Notes: generated by a model from the letters alone, not told the origin. A stretch of 64,000 bases of DNA from Candidatus Manganitrophus morganii (GCA_021651055.1 JAJHOH010000001.1:62001-126000), one strand, 5' to 3'; positions 1 to 9,787 are shown, counted from the first letter of the stretch. Translations and numbers: made by a program.

Positions 1-1477
1 TGCCGCCGATCATCGCAAAGACCATCGTTAAAAGGAGAATGGCCGGACGATTCGGTTTTTCCGGGCGCTCCGGAAGCGCCGGCGGATCGATCAGGGAGAA
101 GCGCTCCGCTTTCCGGTCCGCCTCCAACCCTTCGGCAACCCTCGCCTCCAGAAGTTTCGAGCGGATCTCATGATACTTTTGGACGGAGTTGTCCCGGTCG
201 CGCGTGAGATCAAGATATTGCCCCTCCAACATGGGGGTCTTCTCCAACCGTACGGCGATTTCCGTGACCCGTTGTTTGAGGCTCGCCTGCGTCGACCGCA
301 TCGACTTTAAATCGTTGAGGGTCGAGGCAAGCTGCGCTTGGATCAAAATGTACGCGGGATTCTCCGGCGCGACCTCTACTTTTTTTTCGGGACGGGTCCG
401 GCGGATTTCGTCCTCAAGAGAAGCGACGATTCTCCGGGCGCGGAGGACATCGGGATGTTTCTCCCCAAACCGCTCCGTCAGCGCGGCCAGATTCGTTCGC
501 TCCTCGGTTAATTTTTTAAAGAGAACATCAGCGGCGGAGGACTCCCCCGCTGACTTTTCGAGGGCTTCAATCTCCCGCTTCATCTTGATCATATCGGGAT
601 GGTTTGAAGAGAGGAGTGCGCTGCTGCTCACATACTGCGCCCGAAGGGCTTTGAGCCGCTCTTCCGTATCCAAAATCCGCTCGCCGTCGGCGGAGATCAT
701 CGGCGTGTTCGGTTTGAGGGTCGCAAGTTGACCCTCCAGATAGATCTTTCGATCCTCCAGGCTGCGTATCTCCCGATCGGCATTGAGCAGCTCGCGATCA
801 AATTGGTTTATGAGTTGAATGTTGACTTGGTTCAGCTCCGGGAGGGCTCCGCCCGCTTGATGTTTAAACTCCGCGATCTTTTTTTCGAGTGTTTCGATTC
901 GGCCGGACAAGTTCTCCGCCTCCTTTTGGAGGAAGGCGGTCGTCTCTTGGGCGCTCCGCTCCCGGGTTCGAAGATTTTCGGCAAGAAAGAGGCTCGTCAG
1001 CTCGTTCGCGACCATTTGCGCAAGCGGCGGGGTCTCTCCGTCGTAGGCGAGCGTAAAGGCGATGGTGGCGCGGGTCTGTTGGCCCGTTCTCCGATCGACC
1101 ACATCGGCGCTGATCACCTCGATCCGGACATCATCGGCAAATCGTTTCAGCAATGCCTCTGTGGTTGCTTTTCCGCGAAGCTGCGGATAAAGGCTGTACT
1201 GATCGATCACCTTCAGAAGCGTCGACCGGCTCATGACCTGATGTTTGATCGTCTGGATTCTTTGGTCGGCATAGCTGGTTACGGTCGATCGGACCAGATC
1301 GGTCGGGACCTCTTGTTCTTCAATCAAGATGGTCGCCGTCGAGCGGTAGACCGGGGAGAGTGAATAAGCGATGCTCACTCCGACGATCATGAGCAGAATG
1401 ATCGGGACCAACATCTGCCATCTCCGGCGCCGTACAAAATGGAGATAATCTCTGAGGGTTTTTGTCTTTTGTTCCAT
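1..1477 (-). CDS. GumC/Wzz-type polysaccharide chain-length determinant (partial)
   Basis: Inner-membrane polysaccharide co-polymerase that sets chain length and works with the export channel. The C-terminus runs off the window, leaving about 492 codons. Visible are an N-terminal transmembrane segment after the basic stretch YLHFVRRRRWQ (about residues 20-40), a Wzz domain beginning YRSTATILIEEQ, a long coiled-coil middle (about 170-430) and a proline-rich stretch LIDPPALPERPEKPNRP leading into the second membrane segment. The ATG at 1477 has GGGAG five bases upstream; an in-frame ATG at 1489 lacks a ribosome site. It is the last gene seen of the exopolysaccharide operon, after the barrel and export genes. 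A fused or separate tyrosine kinase may follow outside the window. Confidence 0.88.
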   Translation of the reverse strand, partial: MEQKTKTLRDYLHFVRRRRWQMLVPIILLMIVGVSIAYSLSPVYRSTATILIEEQEVPTDLVRSTVTSYADQRIQTIKHQVMSRSTLLKVIDQYSLYPQLRGKATTEALLKRFADDVRIEVISADVVDRRTGQQTRATIAFTLAYDGETPPLAQMVANELTSLFLAENLRTRERSAQETTAFLQKEAENLSGRIETLEKKIAEFKHQAGGALPELNQVNIQLINQFDRELLNADREIRSLEDRKIYLEGQLATLKPNTPMISADGERILDTEERLKALRAQYVSSSALLSSNHPDMIKMKREIEALEKSAGESSAADVLFKKLTEERTNLAALTERFGEKHPDVLRARRIVASLEDEIRRTRPEKKVEVAPENPAYILIQAQLASTLNDLKSMRSTQASLKQRVTEIAVRLEKTPMLEGQYLDLTRDRDNSVQKYHEIRSKLLEARVAEGLEADRKAERFSLIDPPALPERPEKPNRPAILLLTMVFAMIGG

Positions 1478-1513
1478 GTTCACTCCCATCTGAAAATAAG
1501 ACTTAATTAAAAA

Positions 1514-2749
1514 CTAACGCGATTTCGACCACCCCAACCCACGATAGGTCAGCATCCACGAGATCGAATTGGAATAAATCGGCTCGGAGCCGTCGTCCCG
1601 TTTCAGCCAGGCATATCGGTACCCGATCAACATCGACCACGCCTCTGTCCAATTCCATGTCCATCTCGGCCCGATGTTGTAAGAAGTGCTGTCGGGAGGG
1701 GAAAGTTCGCCGCGAAGCGGTCGGGTCAAATAAAAATTGGCCACCAGCGAGCCGGAAGTGGTCTGTGTCAGCGCTTGTTCGATTGCGCCGGAGAGGCGAT
1801 TCACTTCGATCAAATAGCCTCCCCCGCTTGGATCCACCTGTCGGGTCGCCTCTCCCCGTAAAGAGGTCCGCTCCCATTTTTTCCGAACCGTCCCCCCCGC
1901 CAGCCAACCGAGATCTCTCTCTTTCTGAGTTTCCCCCCCGGTTGAAAACTCGTTAAACAACTCCCGAACTCCGACGGAGAAGGTCCCCTCGAACGTTTCG
2001 GAAAAAGGATGAACCCATGAAAGCTGAAACCCCACATTCTTGGACTGCACCCCCACCGAAGTGGCCCGATAGTTCAAAAGCTCAACGCTCGCCCTGAGTT
2101 GATCTTTCTCCGAAAGGGAATAGATCGTCTGGATCGTTCCCAGAATGACTTCATAATCGAAGAGCCCCCCCTCCCGATCATCGCTGTAGCGGGTCTCGCG
2201 ATATTCAATCTCTCCCATCAGGGTCATCCGTTCCGTCAGCGTGCCGCTCCAGCTTCCGCCGAAGACCCCGACGTTGCGCCGCTGGATCGCCAGAATCACC
2301 CCAGTCTCCAGCAATTCGCTCTTCCAGGCCGCATCCCGGATGCCCTCTCCGAATAATCTCCAAAGATTCCGCTCCGTCCGGTATTCGGAAGAGAGCTTTA
2401 GAAAAGCCTCGTTCATATCGAGCCCCTCCTCCCCCACGTATCGGGAGAGGTTCGCCCAGAAGGTCCCGTCCACACGCCACCGCTCCATCGCGGCACTCAA
2501 CCGAACCGACGGGATAAGATGGCTCCCCCAAACCGTATCATGCGGTTGGGAGGTCATCAGGAGATTATCATTGACCTCCTCTCGGACGCTCACAGACGGA
2601 AGAGCCGTATATTCCATTGCCTCCAATGGGGCTGGTAAAAGGAGCACAACGATCAGCGCCAGGAGCCTGCGGCCGCCGTGTAAAAAGAAATCCGAACTGC
2701 TTTGCGACAAGGGCCGATTACCGTGCCATCGGCGAGGAGCGCGGGTCAC
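1514..2749 (-). CDS. Outer-membrane beta-barrel protein of the exosortase/EPS locus
   Basis: Predicted outer-membrane barrel, probably helping exopolysaccharide cross or attach to the outer membrane. About 411 residues: a signal peptide with hydrophobic core LLALIVVLLLPAPLEA (about 29-45), then alternating amphipathic strands rich in W, Y, R and E, such as WTWNWTEAWSMLIGYRYAW near the end. The GTG start overlaps the stop of the upstream export gene (GTGA), implying translational coupling. Size and position match the barrel family often found beside PEP-CTERM export genes (TIGR03016-like); that match is from memory of gene order and pattern, not a search. The exact substrate is unknown. Confidence 0.7.
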   Translation of the reverse strand: MTRAPRRWHGNRPLSQSSSDFFLHGGRRLLALIVVLLLPAPLEAMEYTALPSVSVREEVNDNLLMTSQPHDTVWGSHLIPSVRLSAAMERWRVDGTFWANLSRYVGEEGLDMNEAFLKLSSEYRTERNLWRLFGEGIRDAAWKSELLETGVILAIQRRNVGVFGGSWSGTLTERMTLMGEIEYRETRYSDDREGGLFDYEVILGTIQTIYSLSEKDQLRASVELLNYRATSVGVQSKNVGFQLSWVHPFSETFEGTFSVGVRELFNEFSTGGETQKERDLGWLAGGTVRKKWERTSLRGEATRQVDPSGGGYLIEVNRLSGAIEQALTQTTSGSLVANFYLTRPLRGELSPPDSTSYNIGPRWTWNWTEAWSMLIGYRYAWLKRDDGSEPIYSNSISWMLTYRGLGWSKSR

Positions 2750-3315
2750 GGCACAATCACCACATCACCCCGTTTCAGGACGATATTTTGCTCCAAATTC
2801 TCCCCTTTCACAACCTCGCCATAACGAAAGATGGCGCTTTTCTGGCCCCCTTTTTCCCGACGGACGAGTCGGATATTATTTTCCGCGGCATAGGGGGTTA
2901 ATCCCCCCGCCAAGCTGAGCGCCTGAAGGATATCGGTCGGACGCCCCACCAGATACTCTCCGGGACGATTCACTTTTCCGAGCACGTAGATTTTGTAGCT
3001 GTTGATCTTCTCAACGGCCACGGAAACGGTCGCGTTCGGCATAAACGGCGCAAGACGCCGGATCAGCTCGTTTTTTATTTCATCTACCGTTCTCTCTTCC
3101 GCTCGAATATCGCCGACCAAAGGGAAAGAGATCATTCCGTCCGGCCGGACCACTACTTGACGGGTCAAGCTTTCGTCTCTCCAGACCGAGATATGGAGCA
3201 CATCCTCCGGCCCGATGAGATATCCCGGACCGGCCACCCCTTCCTGGGCGGAAACGGAGAAAACCCGAAAAAAACCTACAAATATAAGAACCATCCAGAC
3301 CGAATGTTTTTTCAT
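2746..3315 (-). CDS. Wza-like polysaccharide export protein (poly-export + SLBB)
   Basis: Periplasmic/outer-membrane export protein of the Wza/KpsD type. It has 189 residues: signal peptide to about residue 23 (ending VSAQ), a Poly_export domain starting YLIGPEDVLHISVW (about 32-115, with the conserved VRPDGMISFPLVGDI), and an SLBB domain carrying YVLGKVNRPGEYL (about 115-185). This short form lacks the C-terminal membrane helix of E. coli Wza, as is usual in exosortase-associated loci. There is no lipobox cysteine in the signal peptide. It lies two bases after the TPR lipoprotein gene and overlaps the barrel gene by 4 bp, so the three are co-transcribed. Confidence 0.9.
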   Translation of the reverse strand: MKKHSVWMVLIFVGFFRVFSVSAQEGVAGPGYLIGPEDVLHISVWRDESLTRQVVVRPDGMISFPLVGDIRAEERTVDEIKNELIRRLAPFMPNATVSVAVEKINSYKIYVLGKVNRPGEYLVGRPTDILQALSLAGGLTPYAAENNIRLVRREKGGQKSAIFRYGEVVKGENLEQNIVLKRGDVVIVP

Positions 3316-3316
3316 C

Positions 3317-5707
3317 CTACCCCTTCGTTTCTGCCAAGATCGACTTGGCCTCTTCTAAACCGGGAAACGGCTTTCCAGATTGAATCGCTCTGGTCAATGC
3401 CTCTTTCGCCTTCATCGACTCTCCCACCTTATAATAAGCGACCCCGAGATGGTACTGAAAGAGCGGATGATTCGGAGCCCTGTCGACCACTTGCCGCAGC
3501 AAGCGAACCGCTTCTTTCGACTGTCCCGTCTTGGTGTAGACCCATCCGAGGGTATCGAGCAGTTCATTGCTCGAGGCATACTTTTCAAAATCCCGGCTCA
3601 ACGCCAGGGCGCGTTCGAGACTCTTCGGATCCCCTTTGTGATCGGCCAAGAGGATCGCCAGGTTATTGGCCGCCACGACCGATTTCGGTTGATCCTTCAA
3701 AACCGATTCATAAAGTTGAATCGCCCGATCGACTTCTCCGGTCTCATTCAAAATAGAAGCAAGAAGAAGCCGCAGCTCCGTCGATTTCGGATTTGCCTTC
3801 TGTCCGGTCTCTAGAAGTGATATCGCTCCGGGAAGATCCTTCTGAGCGCGCTGAAGACTCGCCCGGTTTAGCCAGGGGGCGACCCAATCGGGCTTGATTC
3901 GGTTGGCGGTCTCGAAAGCCGCTTCCGCTTCTTCGAACCGGCCTTTCGTTAAAAGGACCTCTCCCAGCATTCCATGAGCAAAAGGATGATCCGGTTGCGC
4001 CGCGATCACTTTTTGAAGACGCCGTAACGCCGGATCCCCATTTCCCCGGCTCAATTCGATCCGAACCAAAGCTAAGAGGGGATCGAGTGAATCGGGCCGG
4101 GATGCTGCAGCGCGTTCAAATGCAGCGGTCGCCGGTTCCCAATTCTTCTTCGCCTGGTGAAAATCCCCCTCCGCCATTCCAATGATGAATGAATGGTCCG
4201 TTGCCGCCCGGAGCTTCGTCAAGGTTGATTCGGCCGCACGAAAATCGTGATCGGCCAGCTGAGCGTGCATTAACAGCTGGAGCGACTCCAGATCGTCAGG
4301 CGTTTTCGCGACGATCGATTCCAGCCGTCGGCGTCCCTCCTTACGGCGACCTTCGACCCCATCCAGTTGGGCCAATCTCCGGACAGCGCTGATTTCTTGT
4401 GGATTCAGCAGAACCGCCTTCTCCAAACTCTCGCGCGCCAGTGTCGACTCGCCCTCAAGATAATAAGCCTCCCCCAACAGGGCTTGGATATCCGAGCGCT
4501 GCGGTTGATCCTTGAGAACACTGCGGAATGCCTGCACCGCCTCTTTTTCCTCTTCCTTCGCCAGCGCCATCTTCCCCCGAAGAAGCAGCGCTTCCGAAGA
4601 CCGAGGGTTCTCTTTAAGAACCTCGTTCAGGCGTTTTTCGGCCGCGTCTTTCTTGCCTTCGGCCAAGTCGAGCGTCGCCAACTTTACCTTTGCGTCCAAC
4701 GCCGCGGGGCGGTTTCCCTCTTCATCGACCACCTCCTGATAAATCGTCCGGGCTTTAGACGGCTGTTCCGTTTCTTCGTAAAACCGACCCAGGGCAAAGC
4801 GGATCTTCATCGATCGCGATAAGGCTTTCCTCGCTTCCAGAAACACCTTCTCCCCTTCTTGAAGATTTCGACTGGTCGTGATGAACTCCGCCAAAACCAA
4901 CCGCCGCTCTTCACTCTCCGGGTCGAGTTGAACCGCTTCCCTTAAGTTGGACTCCGCTTTATCCAGATCATTCCGGGAGCGGTAGAACGCCGCCAATCTC
5001 AGCCGATGTTGGAAGACTTTCGGCTCCATCTCGATAATTCGGTGAAGGATCTCCTCCGTCTCTTCCGAACGTCCCAAGCGGACCAGCGTATTTCCAAGAT
5101 TATTCAACAGGACAACGCTTTTCGGATTTTTTTCCACCGCCTGCCGGAAAAGTTTCTCCGCTTCCGCTAAACGATTTCCATCAATATAGAGGGCGGCCAA
5201 AAAGCTGACCGGGTCGGGCTCCCCCGGATATTTACGAACCAACTGTTCCAGCTGCGCCAGCGCCTCGGCTTTTTCTCCTTTTTTGATGCGTACACCGGCC
5301 TGAAGAACCTCCGCCGCAGGGTCTCCGGGATGTTTTGCCAAAATTCTCTCCGCGATCTCCACCACCCGATCGGTCGCTCCCCCTTCCATGTAAAACCGTC
5401 CAAGCTTAACGAGCGCCGCCCGGTGGTCCGGATTCAAATCGACGACCTTCAGGTAATATCGAAACGCATTGAGCCAATTCTTCTCCTTTTCCTCCACCAG
5501 GGCGACCAAATAAGTCGCCTCGGAGTCGTTCGGATCGATCTTCAGGACATTGCGTAAGGCCACCCGCGCCTTCGGCCAATTTTCCTCCTGAATATACTGC
5601 TGCGCCCGCGCTGTATACTTGGCTTTTCTCACCTCGGGTCCGCCGCAGCCGACCAGGACAATCAACAAGGAGAATACCCAAATCCATCTTATTTTATTGC
5701 CCTTCAT
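3317..5707 (-). CDS. prsT: TPR-repeat lipoprotein of the exosortase/EPS system (PrsT-like)
   Basis: Large periplasmic TPR scaffold, 796 residues from the ATG at 5707, which has AGGAGG six bases upstream; an upstream in-frame TTG (5752) is weaker. The signal peptide ends in a lipobox LVGC with C21 as the lipidation site. About twenty tandem 34-residue TPR units follow, with repeated motifs such as A..LLAEAY, NNLAILLA and LDTLGWVYTKTGQ. Length and order match the PEP-CTERM system TPR lipoprotein (TIGR02917, PrsT), thought to aid assembly of the exopolysaccharide export machinery. It sits between the WecA-like gene and the export gene, as in other exosortase loci. Confidence 0.85.
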   Translation of the reverse strand: MKGNKIRWIWVFSLLIVLVGCGGPEVRKAKYTARAQQYIQEENWPKARVALRNVLKIDPNDSEATYLVALVEEKEKNWLNAFRYYLKVVDLNPDHRAALVKLGRFYMEGGATDRVVEIAERILAKHPGDPAAEVLQAGVRIKKGEKAEALAQLEQLVRKYPGEPDPVSFLAALYIDGNRLAEAEKLFRQAVEKNPKSVVLLNNLGNTLVRLGRSEETEEILHRIIEMEPKVFQHRLRLAAFYRSRNDLDKAESNLREAVQLDPESEERRLVLAEFITTSRNLQEGEKVFLEARKALSRSMKIRFALGRFYEETEQPSKARTIYQEVVDEEGNRPAALDAKVKLATLDLAEGKKDAAEKRLNEVLKENPRSSEALLLRGKMALAKEEEKEAVQAFRSVLKDQPQRSDIQALLGEAYYLEGESTLARESLEKAVLLNPQEISAVRRLAQLDGVEGRRKEGRRRLESIVAKTPDDLESLQLLMHAQLADHDFRAAESTLTKLRAATDHSFIIGMAEGDFHQAKKNWEPATAAFERAAASRPDSLDPLLALVRIELSRGNGDPALRRLQKVIAAQPDHPFAHGMLGEVLLTKGRFEEAEAAFETANRIKPDWVAPWLNRASLQRAQKDLPGAISLLETGQKANPKSTELRLLLASILNETGEVDRAIQLYESVLKDQPKSVVAANNLAILLADHKGDPKSLERALALSRDFEKYASSNELLDTLGWVYTKTGQSKEAVRLLRQVVDRAPNHPLFQYHLGVAYYKVGESMKAKEALTRAIQSGKPFPGLEEAKSILAETKG

Positions 5708-5767
5708 GAGTCTCCTCCTGAGACGATCGATCAGGCGCTTTTTTATTTTCAATCTTCAATGGCACGT

Positions 5768-7405
5768 TCAGACCATCCAGGCCCGAACCCCCAGCACCAG
5801 AAGCGCCCAAAGGGCCACCAGACCCCATTGGGTCAGCCGCGCCGAGAGACGGCTTAACAACAGCTCGTAAGCAAAAAATAAAACGATCAATTTCCCCCCC
5901 ATCAAGCCGATCGGAACCTCGCCGATTCGCATTCCGGGAAGCGCCGGCGCCACCAGCGACACAAAAAGAACCAGATAGTCGAGCGGGGTCGTTTGAAACG
6001 GTTTCTCCCGGTTCAGCTGAATACTGACGAAGACCAGCACCGCCGCAAAAACAAAGAAGAGATTTAAAATCGTATGGATCGGCCAATTGCCCGACGGGGG
6101 GGCGCCTTCGCTTAAATAAACGACGAAGGTTCCCCCGACATAAAGCCCCAGCCGAACCAAAAGCGGCGCCGATCGCTGAAAAAACCAAAGTCCCACCAGC
6201 AACAATCCAAAAAGGGCGATCGCCATCAGGCCGAAATCGATCGGCACTTGCCTTGGAATAAAAACGCTGACGATCAAAAAGAGGGAAATACCGATCCCCA
6301 AAAGGTGGGTCGGAAGGTCGTTCAAGGGGCGGCTCTCTTGTTCTTTCAAAATCGGAGCGTCCGCGAACGGCTCCTCCCGATCGATTCGACGAAATTTCAG
6401 CCGACCCCGTCCGGCCAGAACGATCAGGGAGAAAAAAAGGAGGGTCAAAAGGGTCAATGCAATCGCAATCTCCGCCTCCCCGCGCCAGTAGAAAAGAACG
6501 GCCAAGCTGACCATCACCGCCTGAAACCCATAGATTAACGTGACCGCTTCATGGTGAAAAAAACCGATCGTCAATAACTTGTGATGGAGGTGGTTTCGGT
6601 CGGCCGAGAAAAGGGAGCGGCCCTCTACCCGCCGCTGCCCCATCACGCTGATCGTATCGAGAATCGGCAATCCGATAATCATCAGCACCACCAGCGGGCT
6701 ATACCCCCCCCGTCCCGGATCGGTCAGCAGAATCGCCGCCACCCCGACTGAATAACCAAGAAATTGACTCCCTCCGTCCCCCATGAAAATCCGTGCCGGA
6801 TAGGTATTGAACCGCAAAAATCCCAAAATTCCTCCCATCACCGACAAAGAGATCGAAAGGACAAGGGCATCGTCCGACAGAAAGGCGAGATAGGCCATCC
6901 CGCCGAGGCTTAACAGAGAGAGCCCTCCCGCAAGGCCGTCCAATCCATCCGAGAGGTTGATTGCATTTGTAACCCCCACCAAGAGGAGGATCGTCAGCGG
7001 TAAACCGAGCCAAATCGGCAGGATGATCTCTTCTAAAAAGGGGAGGGTGCTCAGACGGATCTCCCCGACCCCAATCACGAATGCCGCCGCGATCAGTTGG
7101 GCCAAAAGCTTGAGCTTAAAATCAAGATTGATCCGGTCATCCATCACACCGAAGAAAATAATGATCGCGGCACCGCCTAAATAAGCAAAGATGATCCGAT
7201 CGACCGGCACCCAAATGAGAATCGACGCCAGGGCGCCTGCTGCAAACGCGATTCCTCCGACTCGGGCGATCGGAGCCGAATGCATCTTCCTTCCTCCCGG
7301 CAGGTCGAGGACATTGAAATAGGCCGCTCCTTTAATTAAAAAAGGGATCAGCCCCATACAAATGACCAACGAGGAAACAAAGACAAAAAAGAGATTAATC
7401 ACCAT
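5768..7405 (-). CDS. WecA/TagO-type undecaprenyl-phosphate sugar-1-phosphate transferase, C-terminally extended
   Basis: Initiates exopolysaccharide synthesis by moving a HexNAc-1-phosphate from UDP-sugar to undecaprenyl phosphate at the inner membrane. Polytopic, 545 residues. MraY/WecA signatures are visible: GGRKMHSAPIARVGG (37-51), the Mg-binding DD at 89-90, NAINLSDGLDGLAGG (147-161), FMGDGGSQFLG (207-217) and the HLHH loop at 272-275. Typical WecA proteins have about 350 residues; here about 190 further residues follow (roughly 355-545) with several extra hydrophobic helices. The extended form may be usual in exosortase loci. Its start overlaps the end of the exosortase gene by 11 bp. 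The sugar cannot be read from sequence, though the UDP-GlcNAc 2-epimerase at 23845 suggests GlcNAc/ManNAc. Confidence 0.9.
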   Translation of the reverse strand: MVINLFFVFVSSLVICMGLIPFLIKGAAYFNVLDLPGGRKMHSAPIARVGGIAFAAGALASILIWVPVDRIIFAYLGGAAIIIFFGVMDDRINLDFKLKLLAQLIAAAFVIGVGEIRLSTLPFLEEIILPIWLGLPLTILLLVGVTNAINLSDGLDGLAGGLSLLSLGGMAYLAFLSDDALVLSISLSVMGGILGFLRFNTYPARIFMGDGGSQFLGYSVGVAAILLTDPGRGGYSPLVVLMIIGLPILDTISVMGQRRVEGRSLFSADRNHLHHKLLTIGFFHHEAVTLIYGFQAVMVSLAVLFYWRGEAEIAIALTLLTLLFFSLIVLAGRGRLKFRRIDREEPFADAPILKEQESRPLNDLPTHLLGIGISLFLIVSVFIPRQVPIDFGLMAIALFGLLLVGLWFFQRSAPLLVRLGLYVGGTFVVYLSEGAPPSGNWPIHTILNLFFVFAAVLVFVSIQLNREKPFQTTPLDYLVLFVSLVAPALPGMRIGEVPIGLMGGKLIVLFFAYELLLSRLSARLTQWGLVALWALLVLGVRAWMV

Positions 7406-9056
7406 TTGCTGTCCGCACGATGGGAGACGGAGAAAAAGCGTCTTCCGGTTGAATGTGATCCGGAATATACCGGCCTAAGTGAGGTCGAACGGTTCTCGCA
7501 AAACCGACCAGACGATCGTCTACGTTTGATTCGCTCTCCCCCGGCGAGATCGCGGCGGTCAGTCGGACCAACGCCCCATCCGTTCGATTCAGGGTCACGG
7601 CATCCCAGAGAAGATAAAACTTGACCAGGTATTCGTTCGTCAAGATTCTCCCCCGCTGTTGAAACCAATAATAGACGAGCTGTTTTTGGTCTCCCTTTTG
7701 GATCAAAACCCGATTCGCCCAGAGCGGCGGGATCGCGGCTCCCTCCCCGTCGATCCGAATCGTCCGAAGCGAGGTGATTTCCCATCCCCCTCCCGGGATG
7801 CAGGTGCGGGGGGAATGGGCCGACTGCCCCTTCTTCTGCGAGCCGTAATAGGCGACGTAGAGATTAATCGGCACCCGCTCCGGCGACTGATAGTCGGCCA
7901 GGAGATAATCATCGAAGCGAAGCGCGTCGCGATAGGCTTCCTCCATCACGAGCGGTTTTCCGCTCCAGGCCGCCACCTGCATCGGGAATTCGGTGAACGA
8001 TTCGCGCGAAGGGACGATTTCCTCACGGGCATTGATCTGCATCGAGACAAAGAGAACCGGAACCAATAAGGCGACCGAGAAGAGATACGTTGACGGCGGC
8101 GGGCGAAGCGCCGTTTGAAGGGAGCCCGTCGCGGAAAGGCGCGACGCCTCGACCGGATCGAGCCCGGTTCCGAACCACTCTCGAAACGCCTTTCGCTTTC
8201 CGGCGCCGATCCGTGCGAGCAACCACATCTCGGCGAAAAGAATCGATAGGCTGCTGACAAAAAGAAGCCAGCCCGAGAAACTGTGAAAAAATCCTTCCGC
8301 CGTCTGCGTTCCGTAAAGGTCGACCAACAGGCCGGTCATTCCGATTCGGAATCCATTCAGGAAAATCGCAATCGGAAAACTGGAAAGAAAGAGGAGCACC
8401 CGCTTCCATAACTTTTCACGGAAAAGGTAAGCGCAGATCAGCGCCAGGGCCGCCAACGGAAAGAGATAACGCAACCCGCTGCACGCCTCCACCACCTGAA
8501 GCTGGATCGGTCCGAGATCGATCACGTTTCCTTCCCGAAAGGCGGTCACCCCGATGACCTGAAGACAGCCGACCCCTAAGGCCGAAGAGACCAATTGAAG
8601 CCACCCTGAAAGACCTTGATAGAGAAAATCGGGAAGCGGGATCATCGCCAAAAGATAAAAGAGGGGAAAGGTGATGATCCGCATCCCCTCCCCTCCGATG
8701 GCGGCGAGGGTGAGGCCGATCAGCACGACCCAAAGGGAGAGGTGAACCACCACGTAAATGGTGGCCAGCTCCCCGATGAAATAGAGCCCCACTCCGATGA
8801 GGAGAACGGGAACCCCCCACCACGACCCTTGAAGCCTTTTTTCCCGGAGACGATGCCGCTGCTGCCAAATCAGATAGAGACTGATCAACGGAACAAAAAA
8901 GCCGTGGCCGTAATTTTCGTCGGCATACCACTTATGGACCATATAGGCGATGCCGTTGCTGTAAATGATTCCGAGCAACAGCGCCGGCAGCGCCGCGCCC
9001 CACCAAAAGAGACGCTGTGATCCCTCCGGATTCCATGGAAGTCGGATCGACTTCAT
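7395..9056 (-). CDS. Exosortase with fused EpsI domain (XrtD/XrtA type)
   Basis: Membrane cysteine transpeptidase-like enzyme that cleaves C-terminal sorting signals from secreted proteins, fused to an EpsI domain. Using the ATG at 9056 (ATGA overlap with the upstream stop; the longer frame to 9152 overlaps that gene heavily) gives 553 residues. About eight membrane helices form residues 15-290. The catalytic Cys lies in VVEACSGLR (about C192), the conserved Arg in NGFRIG (about R237), and a conserved His near 258 in FFHSFSGW. The C-terminal half carries the EpsI motif HSPRTCIPGGGW. Exosortase-EpsI fusions are known for XrtA and for the VPLPA-specific XrtD. The likely substrate in the window is the protein at 25141, whose tail APIPASFLLFGS resembles VPLPA signals, so XrtD is favoured by inference. 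Confidence 0.88.
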   Translation of the reverse strand: MKSIRLPWNPEGSQRLFWWGAALPALLLGIIYSNGIAYMVHKWYADENYGHGFFVPLISLYLIWQQRHRLREKRLQGSWWGVPVLLIGVGLYFIGELATIYVVVHLSLWVVLIGLTLAAIGGEGMRIITFPLFYLLAMIPLPDFLYQGLSGWLQLVSSALGVGCLQVIGVTAFREGNVIDLGPIQLQVVEACSGLRYLFPLAALALICAYLFREKLWKRVLLFLSSFPIAIFLNGFRIGMTGLLVDLYGTQTAEGFFHSFSGWLLFVSSLSILFAEMWLLARIGAGKRKAFREWFGTGLDPVEASRLSATGSLQTALRPPPSTYLFSVALLVPVLFVSMQINAREEIVPSRESFTEFPMQVAAWSGKPLVMEEAYRDALRFDDYLLADYQSPERVPINLYVAYYGSQKKGQSAHSPRTCIPGGGWEITSLRTIRIDGEGAAIPPLWANRVLIQKGDQKQLVYYWFQQRGRILTNEYLVKFYLLWDAVTLNRTDGALVRLTAAISPGESESNVDDRLVGFARTVRPHLGRYIPDHIQPEDAFSPSPIVRTANGD

Positions 9057-9787
9057 CGAACGATCTTCTCCCTCAAGATCAACCAAGCAAATTTCGGCAA
9101 GGCGGTCTGTCGAATCAACCGGCGCGGCTGAGAGGCCAGCCGGTAGAACCACTCCAGATGCATCTTCCTGAACAAGGCGGGCGCCCGTTTGACCCGGCCC
9201 GAAAGAACATCAAACGTTCCGCCGACTCCTTGGCAGACTTTAATGGAAAGTTGCGGAAGGTAGCGCGCCATCCAGAGCTCCTGCTTCGGACTTCCCAGGG
9301 CGACGAAGAGGATTTCCGCCCCGGAGGCATTGATTTGTTGAACCAGTTCCCCCATCTCTTCTTCTTTTAAATAGCCATGCTGCTGTCCGACGATCTGCAG
9401 ACCTGGGTAACGCGTGCGAAGAACTTCTCCCGCCCGTTGGTTGACCTCGGCGCTCCCGCCGAAAAGGAAAATTCGGTACCCCTTCCGGGCCGCCCGCTCA
9501 CAAATCGCCGGCATCAACTCCGAGCCGGGGACCTGACTCATCCGGCCCAATCGAAGAAGACGCGCCGCAAAGACGACGCCGATTCCGTCCGGAATCAGAA
9601 GGCCGGCCCCGCGTAATTGATCCAATAAAAAAGGATCGTTCTGGGCCTTAATCACCTTTTCAGGATTGACCGCGATCACCGCTTCCCCCCGGCTCCCCTC
9701 GATCATCGTTTCCACCCGCGCCACCGCCTGACTCATGTCGACACAGTCGGTCGGAACCCCCAGAATTTCGATCCTTCTCGGTTTCAT
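9053..9787 (-). CDS. WecG/TagA/CpsF-family glycosyltransferase (GT26)
   Basis: Cytoplasmic GT26 enzyme that probably adds the second sugar, typically N-acetyl-D-mannosamine or its uronic acid, to the lipid-linked primer made by the WecA-like protein. 244 residues from the ATG at 9787 (AAAGGAG eight bases upstream, ATGA overlap with the heparinase-like gene). Family motifs: VNPEKVIKAQND (about 40-52), LIPDGIGVV (about 64-72), FLFGG, and the signature VALGSPKQELWM (about 162-173), followed by VGGTFDVLSGRVKRAP. The basic C-terminal tail suggests membrane association, as for TagA. A linked UDP-GlcNAc 2-epimerase (23845) would supply ManNAc donor. Confidence 0.92.
   Translation of the reverse strand: MKPRRIEILGVPTDCVDMSQAVARVETMIEGSRGEAVIAVNPEKVIKAQNDPFLLDQLRGAGLLIPDGIGVVFAARLLRLGRMSQVPGSELMPAICERAARKGYRIFLFGGSAEVNQRAGEVLRTRYPGLQIVGQQHGYLKEEEMGELVQQINASGAEILFVALGSPKQELWMARYLPQLSIKVCQGVGGTFDVLSGRVKRAPALFRKMHLEWFYRLASQPRRLIRQTALPKFAWLILREKIVR

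Noticed and set aside
189-1363. Two long plus-strand open frames opposite the Wzz-type gene
   Set aside because: They are antisense to a clear GumC/Wzz coding sequence with membrane and coiled-coil segments; their peptides show no domain.
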